A stretch of 64,000 nucleotides of DNA from Paenibacillus sp. FSL R7-0345. Its GTDB lineage: Bacteria > Bacillota > Bacilli > Paenibacillales > Paenibacillaceae. The notes under the pieces were generated by a model that had not been told where the DNA came from, searched no databases, and saw only the letters and a program-made list of their open reading frames with translations. How positions within the stretch are numbered: position 1 is the first letter of the stretch; every line of letters begins with the position of its first letter. Below, piece by piece: positions 8,455 to 16,464 of the stretch. The stretch lies in contig NZ_CP152002.1 in NCBI RefSeq assembly GCF_038595055.1, positions 3,082,501-3,146,500 of the forward strand, read 5' to 3'. Both the position numbers and the translations under genes were made by a program.

Positions 8455-9369
8455 ATGAAAAATAGAAGCTTTACAGCCCTTGTCAGCGCGTTTGCCAGAG
8501 CCTTTCATGCTGAGCATAATCAGCATCCCGTTTTTAACGACAGTCTTGCCCGGACAATGCTGACAGACGAGGAGTATCAGAACATCGGATTCCATATGTC
8601 GCAAGGAATAGGGTTCTTTTTACCGGACTTCAGGGGTTCACAGGAAGAAGCGCTGCGCACAGTTGTTGATTACCAGCTGTCACCGTCAGCGCTTGGCCGG
8701 GCAGCCTTTGCCGAGCAGGCGCTGCAGAATGCGGTGATGCTGGGAGCAGGCCAGTATCTGATCCTTGCGGCCGGGTATGACACGTTTGCTTACCGCCAGC
8801 CGGATTGGGCAGAGCCGCTGCAAATCTATGAGGTTGATCATCCGGTAACCGCAGAAGATAAACGGCAGCGGGTTGATGCATTCCCCCAAGCCGGGCCGGC
8901 CAACCTGCATTATGTTCCAGCGGATTTAGCCGAGCCGGGCTGGGAGAGGGGGCTGCTGGCTGCACCGGAATTTGATTCGGCGAGAATTACCTTCAGCAGC
9001 CTGCTGGGCATCAGCTACTACCTGACCACGACCGAATTTAAGCAGCTGCTGTCTGTGCTCGCAGAGCTGCTTCCAGCCGGAAGCAGCTTTGTCTTCGATT
9101 ATCCTGACGGGCATACCTTTACTCCTTTGGCAGGGGAACGGACACAGAAGCAGATTATGCTTGCTGAACAAGCAGGCGAGCCAATGCAGGCAAGCTATAC
9201 TTATGACGAACTTGAGCAGCTGCTGGAGGAGTGCGGCCTTTTAATCTACCGCCATCTGACTCCGGCGGAAATCACCGGGGAGCTGTTTCAGACTTACAAT
9301 GACAGCCAGCCGGAGCATAAACTCAGTGCGTTCGACAACGTTAATTACTGCCTGGCGGTTAAAAGGTAA
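8455..9369 (+). CDS. class I SAM-dependent methyltransferase, leucine carboxyl methyltransferase (LCM) type
   Basis: 304 residues with a GAGGTGATA ribosome binding site. The SAM-binding core is readable: ILAAGYDTFAYR (the family's GAGLDTRAYR-type motif I), then IYEVDHP with the acidic ribose-binding residue, then YVPADL. The C-terminal FVFDYPDG and ICYR-like end fit small-molecule methyltransferases of this family, often found near secondary-metabolite genes. The substrate is unknown and no biosynthetic partner is adjacent. Confidence 0.85.
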   Translation: MKNRSFTALVSAFARAFHAEHNQHPVFNDSLARTMLTDEEYQNIGFHMSQGIGFFLPDFRGSQEEALRTVVDYQLSPSALGRAAFAEQALQNAVMLGAGQYLILAAGYDTFAYRQPDWAEPLQIYEVDHPVTAEDKRQRVDAFPQAGPANLHYVPADLAEPGWERGLLAAPEFDSARITFSSLLGISYYLTTTEFKQLLSVLAELLPAGSSFVFDYPDGHTFTPLAGERTQKQIMLAEQAGEPMQASYTYDELEQLLEECGLLIYRHLTPAEITGELFQTYNDSQPEHKLSAFDNVNYCLAVKR

Positions 9370-9460
9370 CCTGCCGGAACCGGTGTTTAGCAGTTCGTCC
9401 ATGTTATTTGCCCGAAAAGTCCATGTTCAAAGCCTGCGGATTTCTCTATCATTACTACTA

Positions 9461-9475
9461 TGATAATGATTATCA
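9461..9475. promoter_or_regulatory. Fur box
   Basis: TGATAATGATTATCA is a perfect 7-1-7 Fur operator, 38 bases upstream of the siderophore-binding protein start. It predicts iron-repressed expression. Confidence 0.9.
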
Positions 9476-9513
9476 TTATTAACAAAATCAAGTTTGGAGA
9501 GTGGTAGCAGGCT

Positions 9514-10473
9514 ATGAAGAAGAGAATTACGGGTATGGTACTTGCCGGGGTAATGGCACTGGGGATCGGTTCTGCAGCAAGCGTGAGTGCAGCTCCAGTC
9601 AACGTTGCAAAAGCCGCAACGGCCACGCAGAAGATTACTTATAAAGGCAAGGTCTATACGGTACCGGCCAAGACTGACAATATTGTTATCGCCGGTGCGC
9701 TTGAAGCGATGGAAGATGCGCTGGTGTTGAACTTCAAGCCAAAGGGTATGATTACAGTCGGGGGTAAATTCCCTGCATTATTCTCGAAAATTTCAACCGG
9801 AGTGAAGGGAATCGGCGAAAAAACAGAGCCTGACTTTGAAGCCATCCTCAAGCTCAAGCCTGATGTTATTCTGGGCACCACCAAGTTCCCGGCTGAAACG
9901 ACCGAGAAGCTGTCGAAGATAGCAACTACCATCCCTGTCTCCCATATCGCCACAGACTGGATGGACAACCTCAAGCTGCTTGCGAAGCTGACAGGTAAAG
10001 AAAAGGAATCAACAGCAGCTATCGTGAAATACCAAAATGAATTGAAGGTTGCCAAAGCTAAGCTTGCACCAAAATTGAAAGACAAGAAAGCAGTAGCGGT
10101 ACGCATCCGCAGCGGCAACCTGTTCCTGTATCCTAAGGATGTCTTCTTCAACCGTTCCCTGTATGCTGATCTTGGTGCAGCAGTGCCGAAGGAAATTCAG
10201 CCGGTAAAAGCACAGCAGAACATTTCGCTGGAAGCCTTCGCGGCGATCAACCCGGATTACCTGTTTGTGCAATTCTCTGCGGATGAGAATGCAGACAACC
10301 CTAAAGCGCTGGAAGATCTGCAGAAGAACGCAATCTGGAAGAGCCTGAAAGCTGTTAAGAGCGGAAACGTATATGTCAATCTGGTGGACCCGCTGGCTCA
10401 AGGCGGAACAGCGTTCAGCAAATTCTCGTTCCTGGAAGCTTTGATGAAGACCAAGCTGTACACAGGCAAATAA
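9514..10473 (+). CDS. iron-siderophore ABC transporter substrate-binding protein, orphan
   Basis: 319 residues with an N-terminal signal peptide and a type III periplasmic-binding fold: KPKGMITVGG and DFEAILKLKPDVILG in lobe 1, then NISLEAFAAINPDYLFV and LKAVKSGNVYVNL in lobe 2. It delivers ferric siderophores to an FhuBG-type permease. The signal ends at an AxA-type site (SVSAAP) and no lipobox cysteine is present, which is unusual for a Gram-positive binding protein. No permease or ATPase gene is nearby, so it must use one encoded elsewhere. A perfect Fur box lies upstream and a terminator downstream. Confidence 0.9.
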   Translation: MKKRITGMVLAGVMALGIGSAASVSAAPVNVAKAATATQKITYKGKVYTVPAKTDNIVIAGALEAMEDALVLNFKPKGMITVGGKFPALFSKISTGVKGIGEKTEPDFEAILKLKPDVILGTTKFPAETTEKLSKIATTIPVSHIATDWMDNLKLLAKLTGKEKESTAAIVKYQNELKVAKAKLAPKLKDKKAVAVRIRSGNLFLYPKDVFFNRSLYADLGAAVPKEIQPVKAQQNISLEAFAAINPDYLFVQFSADENADNPKALEDLQKNAIWKSLKAVKSGNVYVNLVDPLAQGGTAFSKFSFLEALMKTKLYTGK

Positions 10474-10506
10474 AAAGAGTTCGCCCCATTTTTTAGCAAT
10501 AGTGCA

Positions 10507-10534
10507 GGGAGCCGCTGGCCGGCTCTCTTTTTTT
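10507..10534 (+). terminator. terminator after the siderophore-binding protein
   Basis: GAGCCG (10509-10514) pairs with CGGCTC (10520-10525), followed by a T-rich run. Confidence 0.9.
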
Positions 10535-10604
10535 ACTGCAAAAATAAAAAAAATCAGAATAAAGAAGATTCTTTTACAAAAACCAGTATTCGATTAGCTA
10601 TTTC

Positions 10605-10785
10605 TATGGTACAATTTAACTAATTTGTCGAAAAAGCTCGCATGAGGGCGAATCGTAACAAAGCGGGGATGCTGCCGCTTCATTACCGGATTCCCGGAGA
10701 AAGCCTGCCAGGTCAATTTCCTGCTGGTTATTCCCTGGATTCAAACGGCAAAGCCAGCAAATTACATCAAGAAAGCGGTGTTTAG
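10605..10785 (+). other. long structured leader upstream of the SDR gene
   Basis: A probable -10 box TACAAT (about 10610-10615, with an extended TATGG upstream) leaves about 165 untranslated bases. They can fold AAGCGG with CCGCTT (around 10661-10683), CCGG with CCGG just after, and TGCTGG (about 10722-10727) with CCAGCA (about 10754-10759). I compared it mentally with c-di-GMP, cobalamin, TPP, ydaO, glycine and fluoride aptamers and found no match. Confidence 0.35.
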
Positions 10786-11553
10786 ATGAGTAGCAGATTT
10801 AATGGGAAAGTAGCAGTCGTGACTGGAGCAGGAAGCGGGATCGGACGGGCTGCGGCCCTGAAGCTTGCCAGTGAGGGTGCATCTGTGGTCTGTGTGACTA
10901 TTTCCGAGTCGGGAAAATCTACTGTCCGTGAAATCACTGAACAGGGCGGAGAAGCGCTCTTTATCCAGGGCGACGTATCCAAGGAGCCGGTTGTACAGGG
11001 CATTATTAAAGAGACGATCGAACGCTACGGTAAAATTGACTGCCTGTACAATAACGCGGCAATTACCGGTGACAATACGCTTGTCGTAGATTACCCTGTA
11101 GAAACGTTCGAAAAAGTTCTTGCTACTAACCTTATCAGCCAGTTCATGATGATGAAATATGCGCTTCCGCACATGTCAGCAGGTTCATCGATTCTAAACT
11201 GCGCTTCCCTTCACGGAACGATCGGGATGGCCGGCGATGCCGCTTATTCCGCAAGTAAGCATGCTATTATCGGCTTGACCAAATCCGTGGCAGCCGAGGT
11301 GGGTCACCTCAATATCCGGGCCAACGTGCTTGCACCAGGACCTGTACCGACAGTGATGATGGGCCGTTACGAGCGTCTTCTGTCTGACGATGTGGAAGGT
11401 CTGCAGTCGGCAATTGCCTCCGGGACTGCTCTGAAGCGTTATGGAACTCCGGAAGAAGTAGCGAATTTTGTCTGCTTCCTGCTGAGTGACGAGGCGGCAT
11501 TTATTACCGGTACTGTTCACCTGATCGACGGTGGCTATTCAGCTACCAAATAG
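10786..11553 (+). CDS. short-chain dehydrogenase/reductase
   Basis: 255 residues of the classical SDR family. It has the nucleotide-binding TGAGSGIG (about 14-21), NNAAI (about 89-93), the catalytic serine in CASLHG, the YSASK catalytic Tyr-Lys pair (about 154-158), and the usual C-terminal FITGTVHLIDGGYSA. It oxidises or reduces an alcohol/ketone with NAD(P)(H); the substrate cannot be read. It follows a long leader, and no terminator separates it from the next small gene. Confidence 0.92.
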   Translation: MSSRFNGKVAVVTGAGSGIGRAAALKLASEGASVVCVTISESGKSTVREITEQGGEALFIQGDVSKEPVVQGIIKETIERYGKIDCLYNNAAITGDNTLVVDYPVETFEKVLATNLISQFMMMKYALPHMSAGSSILNCASLHGTIGMAGDAAYSASKHAIIGLTKSVAAEVGHLNIRANVLAPGPVPTVMMGRYERLLSDDVEGLQSAIASGTALKRYGTPEEVANFVCFLLSDEAAFITGTVHLIDGGYSATK

Positions 11554-11613
11554 CAGCTTTTCCTGACAGAAAAATGTATATTGTTAAACACATTAATTAT
11601 ATTCATAATTCTC

Positions 11614-11664
11614 TTAACAATGCTTAAACAAAAACCGATATTAAATCATATCTACATATGATTT
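11614..11664 (+). promoter_or_regulatory. promoter and perfect palindrome before the 119-residue protein gene
   Basis: A TTAACA-like -35 (near 11614) precedes an AT-rich -10. AAATCATAT (11643-11651), CTAC, ATATGATTT (11656-11664) is a perfect 9-4-9 inverted repeat, 24 bases before the start codon, where a bound repressor would block transcription. Confidence 0.5.
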
Positions 11665-11688
11665 GATACTATATTTGGAGGAATCAGC

Positions 11689-12048
11689 ATGCCGTTCACA
11701 ATGGAAGTTAATACTCAGAAAAATCAAGTGGTTGTAAAAGCAATGGGTCTTACCGAAGCAGATGTACCTTCCTATATCTCCGAGTTTGAAAAAGCAATGA
11801 AACAGCTTAAACCGGGCTTCACCGGAATTACAGATGTAACAGGTTCCCCGACAATCCTGTCCCCTGAAGTGGCTGCAATGCTTGCTCCTACAGGCGAAAT
11901 GGCTGTTGCCAACGGTCTTGGCGGCTGGGTATATGTAGCTAACTCCCCGATCTGGAAAATGCAGATGAAGAGACTCTTCGGAAGCTTTGCTGTACACTAT
12001 CCGACTTATGAGGAAGCAGATGCTTACCTGCAGAGCCTGAAAAAATAA
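11689..12048 (+). CDS. small protein of unknown function, STAS-like size and layout
   Basis: 119 residues behind a good GGAGG site and its own terminator. The sequence alternates predicted strands and helices (QVVVKAMGL, then YISEFEKAMKQLKPGF, then GITDVTG) in a way reminiscent of STAS/SpoIIAA-like proteins. I see no diagnostic phosphorylatable motif, so the fold suggestion is weak. It has no signal peptide or membrane segment. The perfect palindrome upstream suggests specific regulation. Confidence 0.6.
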   Translation: MPFTMEVNTQKNQVVVKAMGLTEADVPSYISEFEKAMKQLKPGFTGITDVTGSPTILSPEVAAMLAPTGEMAVANGLGGWVYVANSPIWKMQMKRLFGSFAVHYPTYEEADAYLQSLKK

Positions 12049-12064
12049 AGTGTTCATTTACAGG

Positions 12065-12088
12065 AAGGCCCTTCGGGGCCTTTTTTTT
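12065..12088 (+). terminator. terminator with UUCG tetraloop
   Basis: AAGGCCC-TTCG-GGGCCTT followed by T8: a textbook terminator. Confidence 0.95.
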
Positions 12089-12225
12089 ATGCCGTAAATG
12101 CCAGATAGTTTGCGTAACCATCCTGCTTATAGTCCGTATTAGGATAAAAAAGCCTGCTCCATGGTATCCCAACAGAAGGATTGCAGCTGATTTATAACAA
12201 ATAAGAGCCGAGGGTTGTGCATCAT

Positions 12226-14610
12226 ATGAATGAAGACTTCAGGATAACAGCATCAGAAGAGTATAGTAACGCAGAGCGGAGAGCACTCGGATACTTTACT
12301 TCACTCTATAACCAGGTTATAGATAGATCGTACATCACAGCACTGACAGAAGATCTTCAGCTATGGAAAAGAAATCACTTACAGCGGTTCAACGGGCTGT
12401 CCCTTTTCTCCAGGGCCGGCCGTAAACCGGATACCCGGGATTTTTACCGGTACATTCAATGGCTTAAAGCGACAGGCAAGCTGAATGAATATCTGAACCG
12501 CAGCATCTCCTATATGTATATGAGAGATTTAGGCAAGGATCTGAATGCCCCGCAAGCGCAGCGGCGGATTCAGCGTATGGCTGATGACATGAGCCGTATG
12601 CTGCTGAAGCCGCCAAGCCGCAGCGGGGCTGCCCGGCCGGAGTTTATGAACCTGGCAGAGGTGTACCGCTGGGCACAGAAGGAAGGTATTGAAGAGGCAA
12701 TAATCTGGCTGTTCCGGAAATTGCGGGCGGTTGCTGCCCATATTCCCGAGGGGATGAGTGCCGAGCATGCCCAGCGCAAGCTGATCAAGATTATTATCGG
12801 GGTCGTCCTGCATGTCATGGAGGAAATGGATGACCAAACAGCGCCTGAGGAGCGGTCCCGCAGACTGGATGCCTCACTGAGGATTGGTTATTCCTATGGT
12901 CTGACTTACCCGTTCGTGGACGATCTGCTGGACTCGCAGATTCTTACTCCCTCCGAACAAGAGCGGTATTCCGCCTTAATCGAAGCTGCATTATTGACCG
13001 GGGAAGTGCCCGGGCTTGGCGAGTGGAGCGGGCAGAACCTGCAGCTGATCCAATATATCCATAAAGAGCTGACGGAAGCATTTGTCTATATCAGGGAGTA
13101 TCAGCGGGAGGAGAACCGGCAGGTCTTTTTTGCCCAGTCCTATGTCTTTTTTCAGGCTCAGGATGTTGACCGTGTCAAGCTGCTCACACAGGCGGGGTAC
13201 ACTAACGAGGAGCTCTATATCCCCGTCATTCTGAAATCCTCTTCGTCCCGGCTGATTGCCCGCTCAGTCATCGATGCTCAACCGGATGATGGTTTTGCGG
13301 AGCGGACCTTTTTCTTCGGCATCTATAATCAGCTGGCGGATGATTTTGCCGATATGGAACAGGATCTCAGGGATGGAGCGGTCACTCCCTATACCTATTA
13401 TATGCAATATCATCAGCAAAGGCCTGATCTGATTAATCCTTTTGAAGTTTACTGGGCGGTGGTATCCAACCTGATTCATACCGTGTACCGTTCAGATTCC
13501 AAGGCGCGTGAGGTCATCCTGGACCGGGCGGTCAACGGGCTTAAACGCTACAAGGAACGTGCAGGTGCGGTGAAATATAAGGAGACGATGATGCTTTTTG
13601 CCGGCGGCATGCCGGAGTTCAACCGCATTTTGCAGAAAATGGTCAGCAAAGCGGTTGACGTGGACTTTTTTGACAAGCTGCTGCGTGACGGATTAATGGA
13701 GCAGCTCAAAACGGATGCCCGCGAGCAGGAGGAGTTCAGCAGCACCTTCAAAAAGGTCCGGTCGCTGATTAACAAGGAGCTTACATTTAGAAGCCCGCAG
13801 GGCATGCCGGTCATGCAGGAACGGCTGATTCATGCAGCCAATTATAGCCTGGAAGGTGACGGGAAGCGGGTACGTCCCATCCTGACCTGGGTCATGGGCG
13901 TGAACGGATACGGGCTGGAGTCCGCGGCAATCCTGCCTTTATTGCGGTCGCTGGAGTATATGCATACTGCATCACTGATTTTTGATGATTTGCCTTCACA
14001 GGATAACGCCCCGACCCGCAGGGGACGCGAGACGCTGCATCAGGTTCAGAGCAGTGCGGTAGCTGAATTAACCGGACTCTATATGATCCAGCAGGCTACC
14101 CTGCAGCAGGCCTCCCTTAAACGCTTCAAGCCGGAGACGGTGCTCGCCCTGATTCGTTATTCGGCGCAAAAGGCCGCGGATATGTGTACGGGGCAGATGA
14201 TGGATCTGGATTCCAAAGGCATGGAGCTGAACCTGGAACAGCTGAACAGAGTATGTTTTTATAAAACCGGAGTTGCTTTTGAGGCTTGTCTGGTGATGCC
14301 GGCGATGCTGGCGGAGGCGGATGAATCGGAGATCGAAGCGCTCAAGCGGTTTGCCTACCATATGGGCATTGCTTTTCAGATCAGGGATGATCTGCTCGAT
14401 GTGGAAGGGGAGGCGGGGGTGCTCGGCAAGCCGGCCGGCAACGATGCCGTTAACAACCTGTCGAATTTCGTCTCGATTCTGGGGCTGGATGGAGCCGCCA
14501 AGGAGATGTGGCAGCATTATTGCCTGGCAAGTGATGCGTTAAAAGAAATTCCCCGCAACATCACCTTCCTGAAGCATTTACTGAATTATGTGGTGCACCG
14601 GGAGCGTTAA
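12226..14610 (+). CDS. two-domain isoprenoid synthase: terpene-synthase-like N-half fused to a polyprenyl diphosphate synthase
   Basis: 794 residues from ATG at 12226 (GAGGG 11 bases upstream; the GTG at 12217 is possible). The C-terminal 300 residues are a trans-polyprenyl diphosphate synthase: GKRVRP (546-551), first Asp-rich motif DDLPSQD (587-593) and second DDLLD (721-725), which together bind Mg2+ and condense IPP onto an allylic diphosphate. The N-terminal 480 residues are all-alpha and carry DDLLD (232-236) and DDFADMEQD (372-380), spaced as in the same fold. The N-half may be a class I terpene-synthase or second prenyltransferase module. Ordinary family members have about 300 residues. 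It is monocistronic with a strong terminator. Confidence 0.82.
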   Translation: MNEDFRITASEEYSNAERRALGYFTSLYNQVIDRSYITALTEDLQLWKRNHLQRFNGLSLFSRAGRKPDTRDFYRYIQWLKATGKLNEYLNRSISYMYMRDLGKDLNAPQAQRRIQRMADDMSRMLLKPPSRSGAARPEFMNLAEVYRWAQKEGIEEAIIWLFRKLRAVAAHIPEGMSAEHAQRKLIKIIIGVVLHVMEEMDDQTAPEERSRRLDASLRIGYSYGLTYPFVDDLLDSQILTPSEQERYSALIEAALLTGEVPGLGEWSGQNLQLIQYIHKELTEAFVYIREYQREENRQVFFAQSYVFFQAQDVDRVKLLTQAGYTNEELYIPVILKSSSSRLIARSVIDAQPDDGFAERTFFFGIYNQLADDFADMEQDLRDGAVTPYTYYMQYHQQRPDLINPFEVYWAVVSNLIHTVYRSDSKAREVILDRAVNGLKRYKERAGAVKYKETMMLFAGGMPEFNRILQKMVSKAVDVDFFDKLLRDGLMEQLKTDAREQEEFSSTFKKVRSLINKELTFRSPQGMPVMQERLIHAANYSLEGDGKRVRPILTWVMGVNGYGLESAAILPLLRSLEYMHTASLIFDDLPSQDNAPTRRGRETLHQVQSSAVAELTGLYMIQQATLQQASLKRFKPETVLALIRYSAQKAADMCTGQMMDLDSKGMELNLEQLNRVCFYKTGVAFEACLVMPAMLAEADESEIEALKRFAYHMGIAFQIRDDLLDVEGEAGVLGKPAGNDAVNNLSNFVSILGLDGAAKEMWQHYCLASDALKEIPRNITFLKHLLNYVVHRER

Positions 14611-14633
14611 TAAAGGTGTTACCTAAAAAGCGT

Positions 14634-14660
14634 AAGCCCGCATTTTTTGCGGGCTTTTGG
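14634..14660 (+). terminator. terminator after the two-domain synthase
   Basis: AAGCCCGC (14634-14641) pairs with GCGGGCTT (14649-14656), then TT. The T6 loop also makes it usable in the opposite direction. Confidence 0.88.
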
Positions 14661-14703
14661 TGTTTTATTGGATGCTTACGGATGCTTATGGAGGAGCCTG
14701 CGG

Positions 14704-15558
14704 TTACAGAAGCATCCGCTGAACCTCGTCCACAATCAGCTGCGGCTCTGTATACATAATCATATGCCCGGAACGCCGGGCCTCGACGAGCCGGCTGCCG
14801 GTATGTCCTGCCGCAGACTTCCTATGAGCTTCATGCAGTACAGGCCGGGTCTTTTTCTCCATCCGCGAAATATGGGTGCCGGAGATGAGGGTCAGGGGGA
14901 TACTGCCAAGCTGCACCGGCTGGTCCAGCAGATTTTTCAGATCACGCAGAAAGTCTCTGCCCTCAGCAAGGATGGTTTTACCCGCCTGCATCGTAAAGTC
15001 CTCACGCTTGTGATCAGCATAGACCTGTGCAGGCTGAACCCTGCCGGGTCTGCTCCCGATCAGCTTGTACAGGCCGCTTTTCATCATCAGCGGTACGAGG
15101 AAGTCCATTCTTCCATAGTGCTTCGCAGCCGCCGCGTCAAAATACATGCTGCAGTTTTCGTCTGTCGGATCGACCAGAATAAGCCCGCGGATCAGGCCGG
15201 GGTCAAGCGAAGCAGCGGCAGTACGTACAATTGGGCCGCCCCAGCTGTGGCCAACAAGGATAAACGGTCCGCTGCCAAGCTGCTGCAGCAGGAAGACCAG
15301 ATCCCTGGTTATTCTGGCCAGCGTCCGGGGAGCCGGGTCTGGTTCACTGCGGCCGCTGCCTGCCCGGTCATAAACGACGGCGCGTGCACCGTTAATCTGC
15401 GGCTGCACGAGTCCCCAGCATGACCTGGACATACCCATGCCGGATTCAAACACCACAGTGACTGCTCCGCTGCCTTTTTCCATGTAATGAAGCTTGCGTC
15501 CGTCAGGTGTTTCTATGTAATGGCTGGTTCCAAATGGATGTGCCTCTGTACCCGGCAT
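14704..15558 (-). CDS. alpha/beta hydrolase
   Basis: 284 residues from ATG at 15558, with GGGGAG 6 bases upstream; a TTG further out is less likely. The fold is clear: oxyanion region ESGMGMS, AVVYDRAGSGRS, the nucleophile elbow GHSWGG, the acid strand TLISGTH and the catalytic histidine in SGHMIM. It hydrolyses an ester or similar bond in an unknown substrate. No signal peptide is present, so it is cytosolic. A Fur-like site covers the start of the transcript, suggesting a role under iron limitation such as siderophore ester cleavage; that is an inference. Confidence 0.88.
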   Translation of the reverse strand: MPGTEAHPFGTSHYIETPDGRKLHYMEKGSGAVTVVFESGMGMSRSCWGLVQPQINGARAVVYDRAGSGRSEPDPAPRTLARITRDLVFLLQQLGSGPFILVGHSWGGPIVRTAAASLDPGLIRGLILVDPTDENCSMYFDAAAAKHYGRMDFLVPLMMKSGLYKLIGSRPGRVQPAQVYADHKREDFTMQAGKTILAEGRDFLRDLKNLLDQPVQLGSIPLTLISGTHISRMEKKTRPVLHEAHRKSAAGHTGSRLVEARRSGHMIMYTEPQLIVDEVQRMLL

Positions 15559-15578
15559 GATCGTCTCCCCTGTCAATT

Positions 15579-15630
15579 AAGAATGATTATCAATTGGTTT
15601 CATTGTAAGCGAAGGGGAGGGAATGGACAA
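15579..15630 (-). promoter_or_regulatory. promoter with overlapping Fur-like site for the hydrolase
   Basis: On the minus strand, TTGTCC (15630-15625), a 17-base spacer and TACAAT (15607-15602) form a promoter. AATGATTATCAATT just downstream (within 15579-15597) matches about 13 of 19 positions of the Fur consensus. Confidence 0.55.
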
Positions 15631-15644
15631 GCGTTGTTATGTAT

Positions 15645-15688
15645 ATAGAAAAACAGAGCGGAGGCTTGGATGAAGCCAGGCTCTGTTT
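15645..15688 (-). terminator. terminator of the ABC importer operon
   Basis: AAACAGAGC (15651-15659) pairs with GCTCTGTTT (15680-15688), with an inner GGCTT/AAGCC stem. On the minus strand a T-rich tail follows. Confidence 0.88.
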
Positions 15689-15696
15689 CAACCTGC

Positions 15697-16464
15697 TCAA
15701 TAAATGGAAATCAGTTCTTTCGTATATTCATGCCTTTCCGCAGCGAACATCTCCTGCCTGGCGAACCCGTCAACAAATTGCCCTTCACGCATAACCAGTA
15801 TGCGGCTGCTCATCCGGCTGACCGCAGCCAGATCATGGGAAATGAACAAATAAGCCAGCTTGAGCTTGCGCTGAAGCTCCTCCAGCAGCGTGAGAATAGC
15901 GCCTTGGGATAATACATCCAGACTCGCTGTCGGCTCATCGAGCACAATCATCGCCGGCTCGATGCTGATCGCCCTGGCTATGGTTACCCGCTGCTTCTGC
16001 CCGCCGCTCAGCTCATGAGGATAACAGCCGGCGAAAGAAGAGGGCAGCTCTACTGCTTCCAGCAGCTCATTAATAAATGCGGAGCGGGAAGTACAGCTGA
16101 AATAGGAGTGCTGCATGTGGCGGCCGTATTGGTTATACGGGTCCAGCAGACTGTCTTTGATGCGCAGCCGCGGATTAAGGGCAGCCGCCGGATTCTGGAA
16201 TACAATCTGCATATCCCGGCGGTACGGGTTCAGCTGCTTCTCATTCAGCTGCTGGATCGGCTGCCCCTTAAAGATGATGCTGCCGCCGGTTATAGGTTCG
16301 AGGCGCAGCAGGCAGCGTGCCAGGGTGCTTTTTCCGCAGCCGCTCTCACCGACCAGGCCAAGGCACTCGCCCGGGTTCAGACTGAAGCTTACACCGCGGA
16401 TGGCATGTTTGCCGCCCTTATATTCTTTGGTCAGCTGTTCTACCGACAGCAGAGGTGTGCTCAT
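15697..16464 (-). CDS. ABC importer ATPase, NikE/CntF/OppF type
   Basis: 255 residues with Walker A GESGCGKST, Q-loop QNPAAAL, signature LSGGQKQR and Walker B MIVLDEPTASLD. It is the second of two nucleotide-binding subunits of the peptide/nickel/opine importer encoded upstream. Its ATG overlaps the stop of the preceding ATPase gene (ATGA), so translation is coupled. It is the last gene of the five-gene operon and is followed by a terminator. Confidence 0.92.
   Translation of the reverse strand: MSTPLLSVEQLTKEYKGGKHAIRGVSFSLNPGECLGLVGESGCGKSTLARCLLRLEPITGGSIIFKGQPIQQLNEKQLNPYRRDMQIVFQNPAAALNPRLRIKDSLLDPYNQYGRHMQHSYFSCTSRSAFINELLEAVELPSSFAGCYPHELSGGQKQRVTIARAISIEPAMIVLDEPTASLDVLSQGAILTLLEELQRKLKLAYLFISHDLAAVSRMSSRILVMREGQFVDGFARQEMFAAERHEYTKELISIY

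Noticed and set aside
10620..10785. c-di-GMP or ydaO riboswitch upstream of the SDR gene
   Set aside because: The conserved GEMM and ydaO core blocks are not present; only generic hairpins are seen.
14647..15423. 258-codon plus-strand frame opposite the alpha/beta hydrolase
   Set aside because: It is covered by a gene with a complete catalytic triad, and it starts inside a terminator loop region.
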